Shown: piece by piece, positions 37,372-50,254 of the stretch
Position numbering within the stretch: position 1 is the first letter of the stretch
Layout of the letters: every line of letters starts with the position of its first letter
NCBI GenBank assembly: GCA_914767715.1
Contig: OU612066.1
Coordinates: 21,674,283 to 21,738,282, forward strand
Direction of reading: 5' to 3'
Source: Membranipora membranacea
Lineage: Eukaryota > Bryozoa > Gymnolaemata > Cheilostomatida > Membraniporidae
DNA: 64,000 nucleotides
The notes under the pieces: generated by a model
The model's input: the letters and a program-made list of their open reading frames with translations, nothing else
Databases searched by the model: none
Told to the model about the DNA's origin: nothing
Made by a program: the position numbers and the translations under genes

Positions 37372-37719
37372 AATCTGGACTCGCACCAACTACAGAAGGC
37401 CTGTGTACAATAGTGTTGTGTGTATACAATAAGAACATCATCATCACCATACTTTAAATTACCGCAAAAACAACAAAACGACAAGAAGAAAAACTCAAGG
37501 GGGGCACTCAAACAAAGTCAAAGCCAAAGTCCCAGATTTAGGAGTAGACCTGTGGCTGTGGCTCAGTCACTGAGTGATCGATTGGATTTATCTTGGCAGT
37601 TTTGAGTTGAAAGACCCCCCCCTCCCCCAGTTCCGCTCTTGCGGTAATTTAAAGTATGATGATGATGTTCTTATTGTGTTGTCAAACAACAAAACAACAA
37701 AAACTCAAGGGGGCACTCA

Positions 37720-39050
37720 AACATTGCCAAAGTCCCAGGTTTTGGAGTAGACCTGTGGACTGAGCAATACCTGCTATGGTCTCGTTCCAAAATCGCTCAC
37801 ACATCGATGTAACTAATTATTACATCCATTCTGGGTGACTGATTTCGGAGCAAAGTATTCTTATTGAAAGGCCATGAGCTTGATAATTTGGTGCGATGTC
37901 ATAGTAGGTAGTGCTAATGAAAATTTGCTTTAAAAGGCATCGCCAATTTTAATTTATATACCCCCTGTATCATCTGTCTAAATATGAAATAGTAATATTC
38001 TGTGACCATGGATAGATGTTCAATGAGCATCTAGTATAGGTCAATTTGAGTTAAGGAAATTTGAACTTTGAGCCTGCCACTCCCATGTAGCTTATCCTAA
38101 AAACGAATAATGAGAATCATCATCAGATTGATGTCGATGTAACTATATTGCCCTTGAAACGACAAATTTTAAGAGGCCTACTGGGCCTGAGAAACAACAC
38201 CCCAATATGTATCTATGCATATGCAATCACTCCTTGCAACATATCTGAAATTTCTTGGTTACAGTATTGCATGACTTGCAGTTTGTGCCAAGCAGACGAA
38301 TCTGCAAGGAAAAAGGACTGCCACTTCTAAAAATCTTCACTAGGACATGTTGTCAAATGCAGGTATGCTATATTGATTTTAACAAATGATGATGATTCCA
38401 TTCACAATAATAATTATGCATGTCTTCAGTTTAGTATGTACATTGTTAGAGTAATGAGACTAATTTAGAAAGTGAGTTAGTAAAGAGTTTTCAAAGTTAC
38501 TACCTGTATGCAAGATAAGTGTTATGAAATACATACTAATGATTTTTTTGAATGTGACACTATTACCCGTACTCAAATTAACTGAGCTTACTTACTGAGT
38601 CCCAACATATCTAGCTATTATGGCCACCGATATCTTTATTAAAATTGACAACTATTTGAACCATATGGCATCTCAGTTCTATTAAAATACTTGTACACTG
38701 ACCATGGACCGTCGGCAAAATATACTTGCTTGAAACTCCAGATGGCTACAATGGCTTAATCTTTGCAGGTAGAAAAATGGAATATCGTTTCCAATGTATT
38801 TTTAGAGAGCTCATATTCACTGAGATAATACCGGTGAGTTGTAGGAAATGCAACTCATTACTCGTACCAAGCAGTGATTTCACTCCCTAGGTGTATTTTT
38901 CCCAAATTGTTCAATGAACACACATGGTACAGCGCTAGATTTTGTGCACTTGTTATTAAATGTACATTGTTACTCATGTCCATTTATAGTGTCGATACCC
39001 AGTGATACCGTGTGAGAAACCTTGATGTTGCCTGTTTCTTTTTATGTTCG
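37720..39050. other. Intergenic, no gene seen
   Basis: Single-copy-looking AT-rich sequence between repeat islands. Open frames up to 60 codons have no recognisable features. Confidence 0.35.
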
Positions 39051-39054
39051 GTAT

Positions 39055-39205
39055 CAGTACGGGTCTACGGACTGGATCCTGATGGGGCACCGGAGCATTT
39101 CAAGTCGAATGCTCTTCCTGACGCCACCGTGAACCGCCGGGAATCGAACACGGGACCTCTTGATTGAAAAACCCATGCCTTACCCATTGCGCTACGTAAT
39201 CTGTA
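39055..39205 (-). mobile_element. tRNA-derived SINE, third family, minus strand
   Basis: On the minus strand a box A-like GTAGCGCAATGG (complement of about 39,184-39,195) and a box B TGTTCGATTCCC (complement of about 39,137-39,148) are followed by GGCGTCAGGAAGAGCATTCG, then ATGCTCCGGTGCC. The latter part resembles a domain shared by SINEs of many invertebrates (recalled, not checked). Confidence 0.65.
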
Positions 39206-39597
39206 AATATATTGATATTTATCCACTTTCTCCACTATTCTTTTTGTAGATATCATATTATACTGAAGGAACCTTGTTAAACAGGCTCAAGAAACAGAAC
39301 TTCAAGGTGAAGATGTTTCGCTGTCATCAAAACTTCCTGTTGATTGGCTTGTTAGTCTAAATGAAGCAGCTAGCTGTGACAGAGGCACCCTTAAATTCGT
39401 TATAATATTAATATTGCTGTCTATCAGGGTTGACAATGACCGGCACTGCCGGCTTCGGAAGTGGTTTTTTTTAGTGACGCCTAGGTTTCCAAGTCATAAA
39501 TGCGCCCTTCAACCACTGACAGCCTTAACCCAGCATGAAGCATAAAGCTGGCAAGGCCGGAGCTGCAGCGGTTGGTGGCAGCGTCCTCCTGTATAGA

Positions 39598-39633
39598 GTT
39601 ATAACCATAGTGTATTTTGTCTATGGTTATAAC
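39598..39633. repeat. Perfect 13-bp hairpin
   Basis: GTTATAACCATAG, loop TGTATTTTGT, then CTATGGTTATAAC. Upstream (39,430-39,590) is GC-richer sequence containing the palindromic run CCGGCACTGCCGGC. Confidence 0.65.
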
Positions 39634-39751
39634 ATACAGTAGGTTCTTTCATCTGCATGCACCATGTTGTTGTACATACAGAAGACATCCATCATTTTAA
39701 GTCAGGATCCGAAGGGACAATGTGATCAGTTAAAGTCGAAATGACTTTTGG

Positions 39752-39822
39752 TACTGGATGGGATTCGAACCCACACCCGGTTGGTCAACGGGCAGACGCA
39801 CTTTCCGCTGAGCCAAACTGAC
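39752..39822 (-). mobile_element. tRNA-like sequence, minus strand
   Basis: Complement reads AGTTTGGCTCAGCGG (box A region) and GGGTTCGAATCCC (box B), ending ATCCAGTACC. A CCCG/CGGG stem stands at the anticodon position, but the acceptor 5' side does not pair with the 3' end. A tRNA pseudogene or SINE head is more likely than a working tRNA. Confidence 0.55.
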
Positions 39823-40214
39823 TGATTCTGCCGATTTTAAAACACTCCAATAATGCAAGACCACAAAACACTACTTGGTAAAATTCAGTAGAATTACTCT
39901 GACTCTATACATGATCAAAAGGTGCCTCAAATCTTCATACTGATGGCGTAATGCATCCTAGGAATTATCACCTTCTGGAATGACCAGCAAGGTAGCATAA
40001 ACTGAACTGGCAATATATGGCAATTTGGCAGTGACATATTTTTCTTAACCAACAGACCGGCAAGCAATGACTCTAGTGTCTGGGTTGACAGAGGGCTGAA
40101 GCTATCGAGATTAACTTCATCTGAACTTTATATTTATTTATCCAGGTTTCCAAACCAGGTCCAGTGACTTAATATCAATATAGTTCATGCTTCAAATACA
40201 CCCTGACTGCTAAG

Positions 40215-43200
40215 ATGGCTCCTAACTGGAATATAGTTGGTGATTATCTTGTCCATGGCAGAGAATTTCTTACCGACCCTATGAAGAAAAGTATATTGGA
40301 AGTTGATATCGACTTTACTCCTGGAAAGTTCACAATAATTCTATCACCTCTCTCAATGACTATTCAAGCTCTATCGGTGAGAATTTAAATATATTTTCCA
40401 AATCGATTGCACTTTGGCTTCAGTAATTACAACAAATTTGCTGCCTCCCTTATTTGACCTTTGCCAGGCTAGTTGAATACTAATGATATTGTATATCTTA
40501 ATTGTAGCTAGAAGATTTGGACATAAGTCTTCATACAATACAGGCATTTGAGAGTGATGAACATTTATTGTAATTCCACAGCTGGCTATTGGCAGCAAGT
40601 GGTGCCACTTTTACCAATGGAGATTTTACAAATAGGTGCACAATGTTGATCATTTCATTGCAATCACGTACTAAGTTACCATCATAACCGGTCAAGTCCC
40701 TGAAAACAAACCATATAATCCGCAAATAAATGACGTTTGGCCAAGGAGAGGATAACTCTTGTCTGTATTTATCAGCAAAACATACAACACAACAAGGAGC
40801 TTACTCCTTGAATGAACAAAACTCAAAAAGCCTAAAACCAATAATTTTTGTTCTGGTGCAATGTATTTATCTGTATTTGAATAACTCAATGTGAGTTCAG
40901 ATATTCATTCTCATGTTATCTGTGGTTGAACCTTTCTTTTAGCAATAAGAAAGGCTAGGTGTTTAGTATAAGTCATACTCTACCCACTTCTGGTGATGGC
41001 GGATTCAAATCTTACAAAGATATGAAGAGATATTGGAAGAATACATACGGATACAGATTACCTGACTCTGATACGAACTTGCTCTACCATCAAATCAACT
41101 TCAAACTCATCCGAAGCAAGTTGTTCATGTATCCTTATGATGACCACTAATTTAACTGGAATTCACATTGACAGTGTTTTCCGTGGGTTTCAACGGGGCA
41201 AGTGGAAGCGGCTGATTTGAAAAGCTTTTGAGCAGATTTCAATATAGTTCTAGATTTGGGCTCGTTGATGTGCTTATGTCTCCCTGGCCATCAAGTTTGA
41301 TCCAGTTTGCCTGAATTCCAGTTGCTCCCCTTCCCGTGGTCACGCCGGCATGACTAGTGGAGGGGAGCAACTCCTACTGCAGGCAAATGGACCTAAATTC
41401 GTCTACACTGGCTGATAGCAGATATACCTTTCCTTGTTTGTTGAATGTACCAAACGAATATGTTGAATGTCTGCTACGGTAGGATACTTATAGAACAGGA
41501 GTTCCTTCCTTCCAAATATGATTCAAAACATTGCTATATTTTATTATTTTATTACGTTGTTTTCCTTAGCTTTGTTGAGACAGATATCCCTCAGTTTGTG
41601 TGAGACAGTCAGGTTATATCGGTCAGATATAGGACAGACAGGCCCTGTGTGATACCTTTATCTCTGATATACGTACTCTGATGAAGTCTGTATGTGGTGT
41701 GAAGATATCTTTATCCCGTAATGCTCACAACGCTACTCCACAGCTGTATACCATACCGACAAACCATTCAGTGAGTTGCTATTGTTGGGCTGAATTATGT
41801 TGGGAGAATTTATTTGTGTACTATTTTTAGCCGACCTAGTCAATGTTATAAAATACACTCCATCGTGTAATGTAAGCTTAAAATAATATTATTTTTATTG
41901 TGGTTAAGAACCCAAAATTCCACTGTTTAATTGATCCCCTTCACTGATAGCCGGAATTCAATGCACTCCCTCTCCATTCATTGGTCTTTTGCATATGTGG
42001 TTTGGGCTGATGTTTTATCTCTTCCCTAAATTTGGTGAGAAGTTGAAAATACAAAAAAACTCCACGGTGATCTGATCTTGTGTTTTGTTATGTCAAATTG
42101 ACACTGTCCTAAAACCGTTGAGATTGAAAGCACAAAATCCCAATAGAGCCCTCGTAGCAGACACATAACTCTATCCTCTTTTGTTCTAGTTACCCAGTAG
42201 ACCTAACACTGTTCCAGTTGTCTGTAAGACCAGCAGTTCATCAGACGCAATACTCCAGCAGGATAAGCAATCAGCCGAGGCTGAAAAAGAGTAGACAACT
42301 TCTAATACAAGTGACTCGCTCAATCTGACTAAAGAAACCGTTGTTACTTTACCAGATGATGAAATCAAAGGTGACTTGCTTAATTCCCCATTTTTTAGTA
42401 TTGCCTTGTTTTTTCTACATGCCTGCTGCTACTTCCATTTAACTGGGAATTTATACCTGTACGACTTTTTTACTGATACGAAGTTGATGCTGATAGTATT
42501 CTCATTGTAGTTTATGTAATTTCAAGGGTCAACATTAGGCTCTTCAGGACCAACAAAGATGAGGCCTCAGATCCCATCATTCCTGATGAAGCAGTGGTTG
42601 AAGAGTAAGACGTTCACCAATGACCTCTCTGTGACCTCTGCTGTCAGCACTGCTTCTACTAATCATCAACTAGGAGGTATAAATCTCAGATTTGCAGATA
42701 AACTCTCAACTAAGAATCCTGTCACTCCGCTGTATATGAAAAATAACAGTAAGTAGAAGTTTGGTAGTGCGTTTCCACTTAATTACACATACGCCTTACA
42801 GTGGAGAAACTCATTGAACCCTATTGTACATTTCTCCCTACAGTCGGTAGATCTAGGGCTACATGTTACACACTGGTTGCTGATACCGATTTGATTTAGG
42901 TTTGAAACTTCTGACTCCTTTCACCGAATATTGTGTTGAGAGACAAAACGTTATTGTAGATCAAGATTGATCCAGTTTGCCTGTTCCCACGGCTCTATAA
43001 TCCAAATGCTGCAGGTAAATTTGATCATACCTAATCTGAATGGATTGTTTCTTGAATGATATTTCAGACCGGAGTGCTCCTACTGGTATCTCGGCTGTGA
43101 ATCATTGTGTTGGTGTAAAGAGTACGACAGGCTTGCTGCCTGTCAGTATACTTAAACCTACGAAAGCTGTCGGTGTCAAAAGAGATATTTCCTGTATCCA

Positions 43201-44162
43201 AATACCAACACAGGTTAGTCTGATGCCTACATACATGTCCAATATTTATCAGGCCTATAGTTGTATTATAGACAATGGAAATAATGTTCCCAGTAGACCT
43301 TAACAGAAGGAGAAAAAAAAGATCTCAGGAAGTCAAACTACTCTATTTAAACAGATTCGAGGTGTAATAAAACAATGTTAATGTTCTATTAATGTTATGC
43401 CATATTATGTTAACCCAAAGCATAAATATGCCGCTGAAGGAAATGGAGGAATGTAGGTCAAGCGTTGCCCCCGCTCGAGTCTCCCATTTGCTGGCAGCTC
43501 ACCAGTAAAATAGAAACAATTGTAATGCGGGAAAATTGGATCGAACTTCATATACGAGGATTGTATGATTAATTGATTAACTGTAACTTAATATTTGATT
43601 GGATTTCAGGGCAGTAAAAAGATGAAGACCACAGAAGACAGCTCTGGGGATTCACACGCAGTCATTATGTCTCTGATAAATACAGAAACTGTAAGTGTTC
43701 TTTGGAGAGTTTAGCAACTAAGAATCTGTTCACATGAAGTTTCAACTTGAAAATCAGAACACTTTCATCTCGATGACTTTGAACAATTTGACCACCGTTT
43801 ACCACTTTTGAATATTGAACCTTTATCATTCTTATCTTCATTATCTGTTTTAATTTAATCAAGTTATCTTTCCTTGTTGTCTGGCCTGTAGTGTGAGTAC
43901 AATAAATGACAAGGTCATTGAAGATTTATATTATCAGAATCCTACTAAGACCATAATGGCAGTATGCATGATAGTTTCCTCTCTAATAATTCAAGTTCAG
44001 CAACACATTCTCAGGAGTATATCATTTCTCTTTCAGATATCCAAGGCTAGTAATGCCTGCCTAACTTCATGGCTCAAACAGCGAGATGTGACGGTCAGAG
44101 CTAAAGATAAGAAACAAGATCTGATAAGTAAAGTCATGACAGCGATTAATATAGAACAGTAG
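40215..44162 (+). CDS. D2: uncharacterised gene D, with in-frame TAG
   Basis: Proposed exons: 40215-40376 (starts MAPNWNIVGDYLVHGREF), about 40959-41128, about 41638-41770, 42190-42370, 42548-42748, 43068-43213, 43610-43690 and 44037-44162 (stop TAG). The last five have firm GT-AG borders and matching phases; exons 2 and 3 are less sure. Exon 2 (FKSYKDMKRYWKNTYGYRL) looks like the end of a PAZ RNA-binding fold, by pattern only. The last exon, with NACLTSWLKQRD and a Lys-rich helix, resembles a SAP-type helix-turn-helix. The middle is Ser/Thr-rich. Exon 42190-42370 contains TAG at 42292-42294 with open frame on both sides, so the gene is a recent pseudogene, read through, or spliced differently. 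The 3' exons recur in D1 and D3. Confidence 0.5.
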
Positions 44163-46010
44163 TACGATATTACACTTACCACTCTGTAAGTATGTATCTC
44201 CATGAACAGGCCGCTATAGTTTTAAGTAGCAAGGTGTGATACGGTATGTACTCACATACTTAGTGTATGTTCACATGTCTGAGAAAATGATGTACTTACA
44301 TAGTGTGAGTTAAGCTTGTTTATCAAGTTTCAATTTATTATTATCTGCAAACAGACCGGCTGCACACAGGCTTAGACATTTATTGTCTTATCAGATGACT
44401 GTTACATACCAAGACAAGGCAATCAGAGATCCTCTGTGCAATTCATTCAATGACTTTTCTACCCTCATGCTGTAACTACGTCATACTATATTCTATCTCA
44501 TTCATGAATTTGGTTTGTGGCTGTTGTTTTTTACCTCACATCCCACTTTTAAACCGTAGATCCCTTTTTGTTGTCATTATCTCTTTCTTACGAGTAGATG
44601 TCTCAAGATTATGTTGTGTTTTGTTAATATTAAACAGTAAAGTTAATTTATTATTATTAAACACAATTTGAGTAAATTTTGCGGAGAAGGTTAAAAACGG
44701 TTTGAATGGTCACAGTGCGATGATTAATCTTCTCACCTAATGATTGTTAGCCACCTGTGGTAAACGTAGTGAAGGTGTAGGTTGTCAACTTAGTGGAGGT
44801 GTTAGTAATCTTGTCTTTATCAATCCAAGTTTGATCACGGATCTGGGAGAGATATTCCATCTCTGGTTTTATTCAATGCCAATACTTGTATATAATTAAG
44901 CTGCAATATGTAAAGTTGTCATCTTCTGGAAAATGAGAAGACAATCCTTGTTTACGCATATTTGCACTGAAATTAAAAAGGATTAAACTAAATCAATTTA
45001 CATCTCCAATTCTGTTCTTTTGCTATTTTAAATCCTGAATGCCAATTATACTGCTCCCGAAGATCCCTTATTTTATCCACTCTAGGTACCATTTTCCAGT
45101 ATCACCTAGAAGACGTAGAATAATTGCAAACTTAGGATAGTCAGCTGACGAGAATACTATTGTATAGTGCAACCATGAAGATGGTTTGAATTGCTAAATA
45201 ACCAACTTTGGTAATTGTGTATGCTTATCATATCATAGGCGATTCATGTAGCAGTTACCAATAATAGAAATGTCTAGCACTAAACTACTCCCTTTTTTTT
45301 AGAAAACAGAAAGAAAGGATTATCTACTATTACATGCGCAGCCTTTGTCTAACCTGCAGGGATTTCGACAACAGAAGCACAGATTGTGGGATGCATCCGA
45401 CTAAACTTTAAATTATACGAACTACCAGGATAAACAAGCTGTTTGAGCTCATTCCGGAGTAATTTCTACCCTCGGATTATACAATTATACGACACCTCCA
45501 GCTCCAGTATGGATTATTCATCAATATACTTTAGTTATAGTGCTGATAAGGATTATATGAATATCAGATGAACTTAGTACAACATAAATCATGATCATTA
45601 CAGATAGTACTCTTGGATTATGCATCAGCTCCAGTATGGATTATTACACAAGACACTTCACAGCTATATCAGCATAACATCAGATAACTCAACTCAGAAC
45701 TTGCTTGCTCAGATATGGTGAGTTTGTTTCCTTCACGTAAAAAAAATACAAGACAATGTAATTCGCTTTCCATGATTTTCATTGGAACAGTAAAACAAGT
45801 GCAACAAAAAGACTGAGGCTGTAAAATACAAATTGGAGGTTACCTTCTGGTCAACACTGCACTGTCATAAAAAAATACCTCCAATCACCGTAGCTATGAA
45901 GGTATAATGGGAAGTCCGAATGATAACTGCACAGAAACTAGCCCTGCGTGTACAAAAACTAAACTGCGCACCAGTATCAGTGCAAGTATATAACCCATAT
46001 ATGAAAAACT
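44163..46010. other. Spacer between convergent D2 and C2
   Basis: Related to 12,250-13,250 and 61,380-62,420 (phrases around AGTTTGATCA and CCAGTATGGATTATTCATCAA). No exons seen. Confidence 0.4.
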
Positions 46011-46011
46011 G

Positions 46012-49000
46012 TTATGCTCTGTGAGATAATTTCGAGAAAACATTCCTAACAAAAGTCTTAACCATCTTGAAACATTTGGTCACTCGTCTCTTTATACCAG
46101 CCTGAGCTTTGTGAGTTGTACTTGTGTTTGTTGTGTTCAGATCTCGCTTCTCATAGACCCGTAATTGATCACTAGTCGTATCACACGAAGTATAAGTACA
46201 TTCATGCTGAACTCCTGTAGCTGGTTCAGGTTTAATTTTCTCATTTGCTTTGGGAGCCATATCCTTTGGATCTGAAACAAGGTTTGGACTTCATTATCAA
46301 TGTCTTTTGTTAATCTTTTTCACTTCATGTTTGTGCAGTTGACTTTGATTTGAGTGATTCTTCCTTGCAAAGAATTGATCTGATTTGAGAAGCTTACAGC
46401 AATGATCAAAGACAATTCTTTTGGGGGTAACCTACCGAATGAGGGAATCATCGTTTTCCTTTATTGTTGTCGTGACTATTGTTGGCATGGCAAAAAGGTC
46501 TGTTTTGTTTATCCTCCTCCAATGTGACAGAACTAACTGGACCTAAGCAATATAATGTGTAAAGTTATCTCACTCACCCTGAGTAACTTCAAGTAAATCT
46601 TTCTTAAGCTCTTTCGTTTCACTCTCCAACTCATCTTCAGAATATACAATCTCAGCTCTGTAAGCGGGAAGCAATTTTTTGAACATGACAAATAAAATAA
46701 TAGTATATGTATAATGTATTCAGCTGTTGGCACTATAGTTGTTCCTTTTATTGAAAAGGGAATCGGCGAATCGACGTAATGCAAACATACTTACATTATA
46801 GCATCCAGCGTAACATATTCAGCTGGTGACTGGAATGATTTGTCAAGGTCTGGCTGCAGATGATTGTTAGTAAGCTCACGGAAGCTGTCATTGAATGAGA
46901 CACTCATATCTTCGATATATTGTAACTGACGAGTTGTGGAAGGAATTTCATGATCAGAACCAACTTCAGGGCTTAGCAACAGTTCAGCTTCTCCATTGTT
47001 CTCATACCTTGAAAAAATAACAGAACACTGTATTTACACACCTGTGACAAATAACCATAACAGTTTCCAATTTCAATTACGATCAAAGTTTAGGCATAGG
47101 CATAGGCAGACATTAGGTATCACAGAAATCTGTATCTTATCTTTGGACTCTCATAACAATTTGTATGAATCAGTGTCTTTTTTTGGGATGTAGCTTACAT
47201 CGACAGTTTGTCGATCCACCATTGATGTGTTGTGCAAAGTGGACTTACGTTATACGCTCATACGAGTTGATCTGAAAGAATGGTGTTGAGAGTGATGTTT
47301 CGAGATCTTCTAACTGCATCAGTTCATTGGCAAATTCCAGGAGACTGAGATTCAGAGGAGTTTCCATCTCCATTTCAGGATAACCAAAACGGTCATCAGG
47401 ACTAGAAAATTACACAGAAATAACCCAATTAGGCCTTTTTACAGTGAATAGAGTATCAAGAGCAGATAACTAATATGATTACCGCAATTGCTAATTCAGT
47501 TATGATTATTATTGTTACAGAAAAGCAATCGAGTGATTGAAATAAGTTAGCCTACTAATTTTCATCACATTTTCTTTTGCTGGATAAATTTTTTTGAGTT
47601 CATGACATGACATGACATGAGCGAGCTAGTGCTGCATCATACCATCTTTAATAGTATGATGTAAAGATAATAATATCACAATACGAAACACATATGAATA
47701 AGTACACAATTAATACTCACATTACATCATGTGCCATATTTTGAAATTCAGGTATCTGCAATGACGAGTCATGTGAATTTATTTGATGACAATCTTCATG
47801 TATCTGATGGAGGCTGTTGTTCAGTAGTGTAGTAAATAGTTTGTCTGTACTCAACTTTTCATCACATGAGAAGGAAAACTCAGTGTCCAAGATGTCTGTG
47901 AGATCTGAGAATATAGGAACTAATATGCAAAATATCATATATGACTGAAAGTATAGTAGCATCTCAATAAAGGCGTGTGAGATTAAGTTTGGTTTCCTCT
48001 GTAATCACTCCATAAAGAGTTATACACGTAGGTCTGTTTTATTTTGCAATGAGTGCGAGATCATCCGGTTCAATCTAATTCTGCTATTGCTTCCACACTG
48101 ACATGATAAAACACAAGAACTCAAGTTTTAAAAAAACCAATGTTGACCTAGTGCATTGGATAGATAACTCCCAAACAACAATAAAGTCTCGTCTTTCCGG
48201 ATATTTACCACGGGTGACCTCATCTGACTGATCTTCAACATCCCAAATACTTCCCTCCTCAGACTGGTATCCAGCATCTAACTCTGAAAATGAAATAGGT
48301 TTTGATAAGTTTCTAAAGGAGAAGTAGTGATTATATCCGGTTGATGTATTGCATGTTTTTGTTGATGTTTTTGTATTGGTTGCATTATACTATGTTTGAG
48401 CTTCTTTACTCGCAACAAGACTGCTTTTTTGGGATCGGGTTTCATTCGAATTTGAGAACACTCTGTGTCAATTCTTTTTAGTCACAAATTTCAGCAGCTC
48501 CATAACAGTAATGTGATAATTGAGATCCTCCAATGAAGACTCACCTTTCTGGCTTTTGCATGAAAATACATCCTCATGATCACGCAAATCCCGCTGCTGA
48601 CTCTTGTGATCATCATCGATATCACTCCACAACCTCAGGCTAACTACCTCACTACTGCAATGATTGAAATATATGATATGGGATTTAACTCTCACTAATA
48701 GAGTCACCTAGTAGTATCACTACTACTTGATTACTTTCACATTGTGTCATTGCGCACTCAGAAGGCAGCGCTTGCAACATCTTTAAAAGCGTAACGCTGC
48801 TGATGACACATCATCTTTAAGAATAACCTGATGGACTTTTATGGAGTTCACAGCCAGCATGGCATAGGTCATCTTTTGATATGTGCATTGATGAATAATC
48901 TAAATATTTAAATATCCCCTAGCCCAAACAAATTCAGCCAATTCCAAAATATGAATGAATAAATAAATTCCATTGCAACAAAGTGGAAAATTTGCCTTCT

Positions 49001-49110
49001 TCTCATTAAAAAACAGCAGTAATGAGAATAATAAGTAAACTTACATGGCAGTTCTGTACATTTCTTGTTGTTGATAATATTCGTTATAGGAAGACATGTT
49101 CATGTAGTTA
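46012..49110 (-). CDS. C2: uncharacterised acidic protein with basic C-terminal tail
   Basis: Best-preserved gene C. Minus-strand exons in gene order: a first exon about 49,047-49,105 (MNMSSYNEYYQQQEMYRTA), an unsettled start region 48,700-48,870, then 48545-48654, 48209-48283, 47721-47904, 47249-47401, 46795-47007, 46578-46657 and 46012-46271 (stop). The last seven have GT-AG borders and agreeing phases, about 357 residues. The protein is acidic and Ser/Thr-rich (LTDILDTEFSFSCDE; AEIVYSEDELESETKEL) and ends in a cationic, helix-prone tail (GIKRRVTKCFKMVKTFVRNV). There is no signal peptide or known domain. In the start exon, C2 has one base fewer than C1, so the N-terminus is uncertain. It diverges from TRIM3. 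Confidence 0.55.
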
Positions 49111-49676
49111 TCACTTGATTTCTATATAATTTTACAGAGAATCACAGAAAAACAGCTAGTTAAGACGGTTGCTTATTTCTGATTGTTATGCTCAACATTC
49201 AGTCATCATTGTGCTAAATGTTGTGTCATGGCGTGTCTCCATCAATTGTTGGCCATAATTACTCTAGGTCACTGGATTTTGATTATAAGTTGTCCTCTCA
49301 TTATTAGATTATGAGAGTAATAATTATGATAAATATAGGATGATTTTTCGTACTCAAAAATGATAAAATCATGTAGTTTATTCCTATGGTGTTCATATGA
49401 CGTCCAGGATGTAATTGCCTGCCAAATAAAATTGTGTTCATATTAATACGCCCTCTTAGTAATTTCTTTAGATTTTCCAAACTGAATACTTGGTGTTATA
49501 TATAAATATAAACACACCATGAATGAACTTTTTCGCGAAACTTCCATACTCCTTTCATATTATTCTGGCATCAACTAATGCTGATTTAAAATTTAGTTAG
49601 TTGAGTTGTATAGGATTCGTTTTCTTCCATGTTGTAAGATAACTATCCTTGTCCGTGCTGAGTCGCAGCATAAAAC

Positions 49677-49859
49677 ATGGCTAGTCCAGACTGCAATCTT
49701 TGCTCATGTCATCAAACAGTTCTTTCGCCATCTTGGTGGTATAAGTTGGTCACATCAGTTTCATCATTAAAGGGATGTTTTATTTTCAGAAGAACTGAAC
49801 TGTGTCTAGCTGCCGTACACTGGCATTCAGAACTAGAAGGCTACACTGTGGTATTATAA
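49677..49859 (+). other. Short open frame in C2-TRIM3 spacer
   Basis: Sixty codons starting Met-Ala-Ser-Pro-Asp-Cys-Asn-Leu-Cys-Ser-Cys-His. The left-arm counterpart at 870-960 is closed by TGA after 29 codons. No domain; coding status doubtful. Confidence 0.15.
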
Positions 49860-50038
49860 AATGAGAAGGGCCATGCAGTAGCTAATGCATATCAGTGGAT
49901 AGATATACCTCATCTGATATGTGAAGGTTACCGTAACTTGAAAGGGTGAGTTATCATAATAATTCCTTTCTTTTCCTTTAGGACCTGGTAGGAGTTAGAG
50001 TGTCATCAGCATGTGATGTTCTCTCTGGAATCTAAAGG

Positions 50039-50254
50039 TTGCCTGTTTTGATCTCTGGAGTTGTAGAAAGTGTCAAGGATTTGGATTTAAGGCTAAGAAC
50101 CAATTGTTTTCATCAGCTCGATAACAATTCACATTTATTGTTTTTGGCAGTCATTACCCATAACAAAGCTGAAAAATTTGCATTTTTTTGTGCAATGATT
50201 AATCGAAAAACAGCGAAATTTACCTTCCCAACATTCACTCTACGCCAGATGTAA
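50039..50254 (+). other. Right-arm partner of the open frame at 1167
   Basis: Open over 71 codons and parallel to 1167-1484 up to a stop (TAA at about 50,252) caused by sequence GCCAGATGTAATGC not found in the left arm. No domain recognised; could be an exon of an unannotated small gene or chance. Confidence 0.2.
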
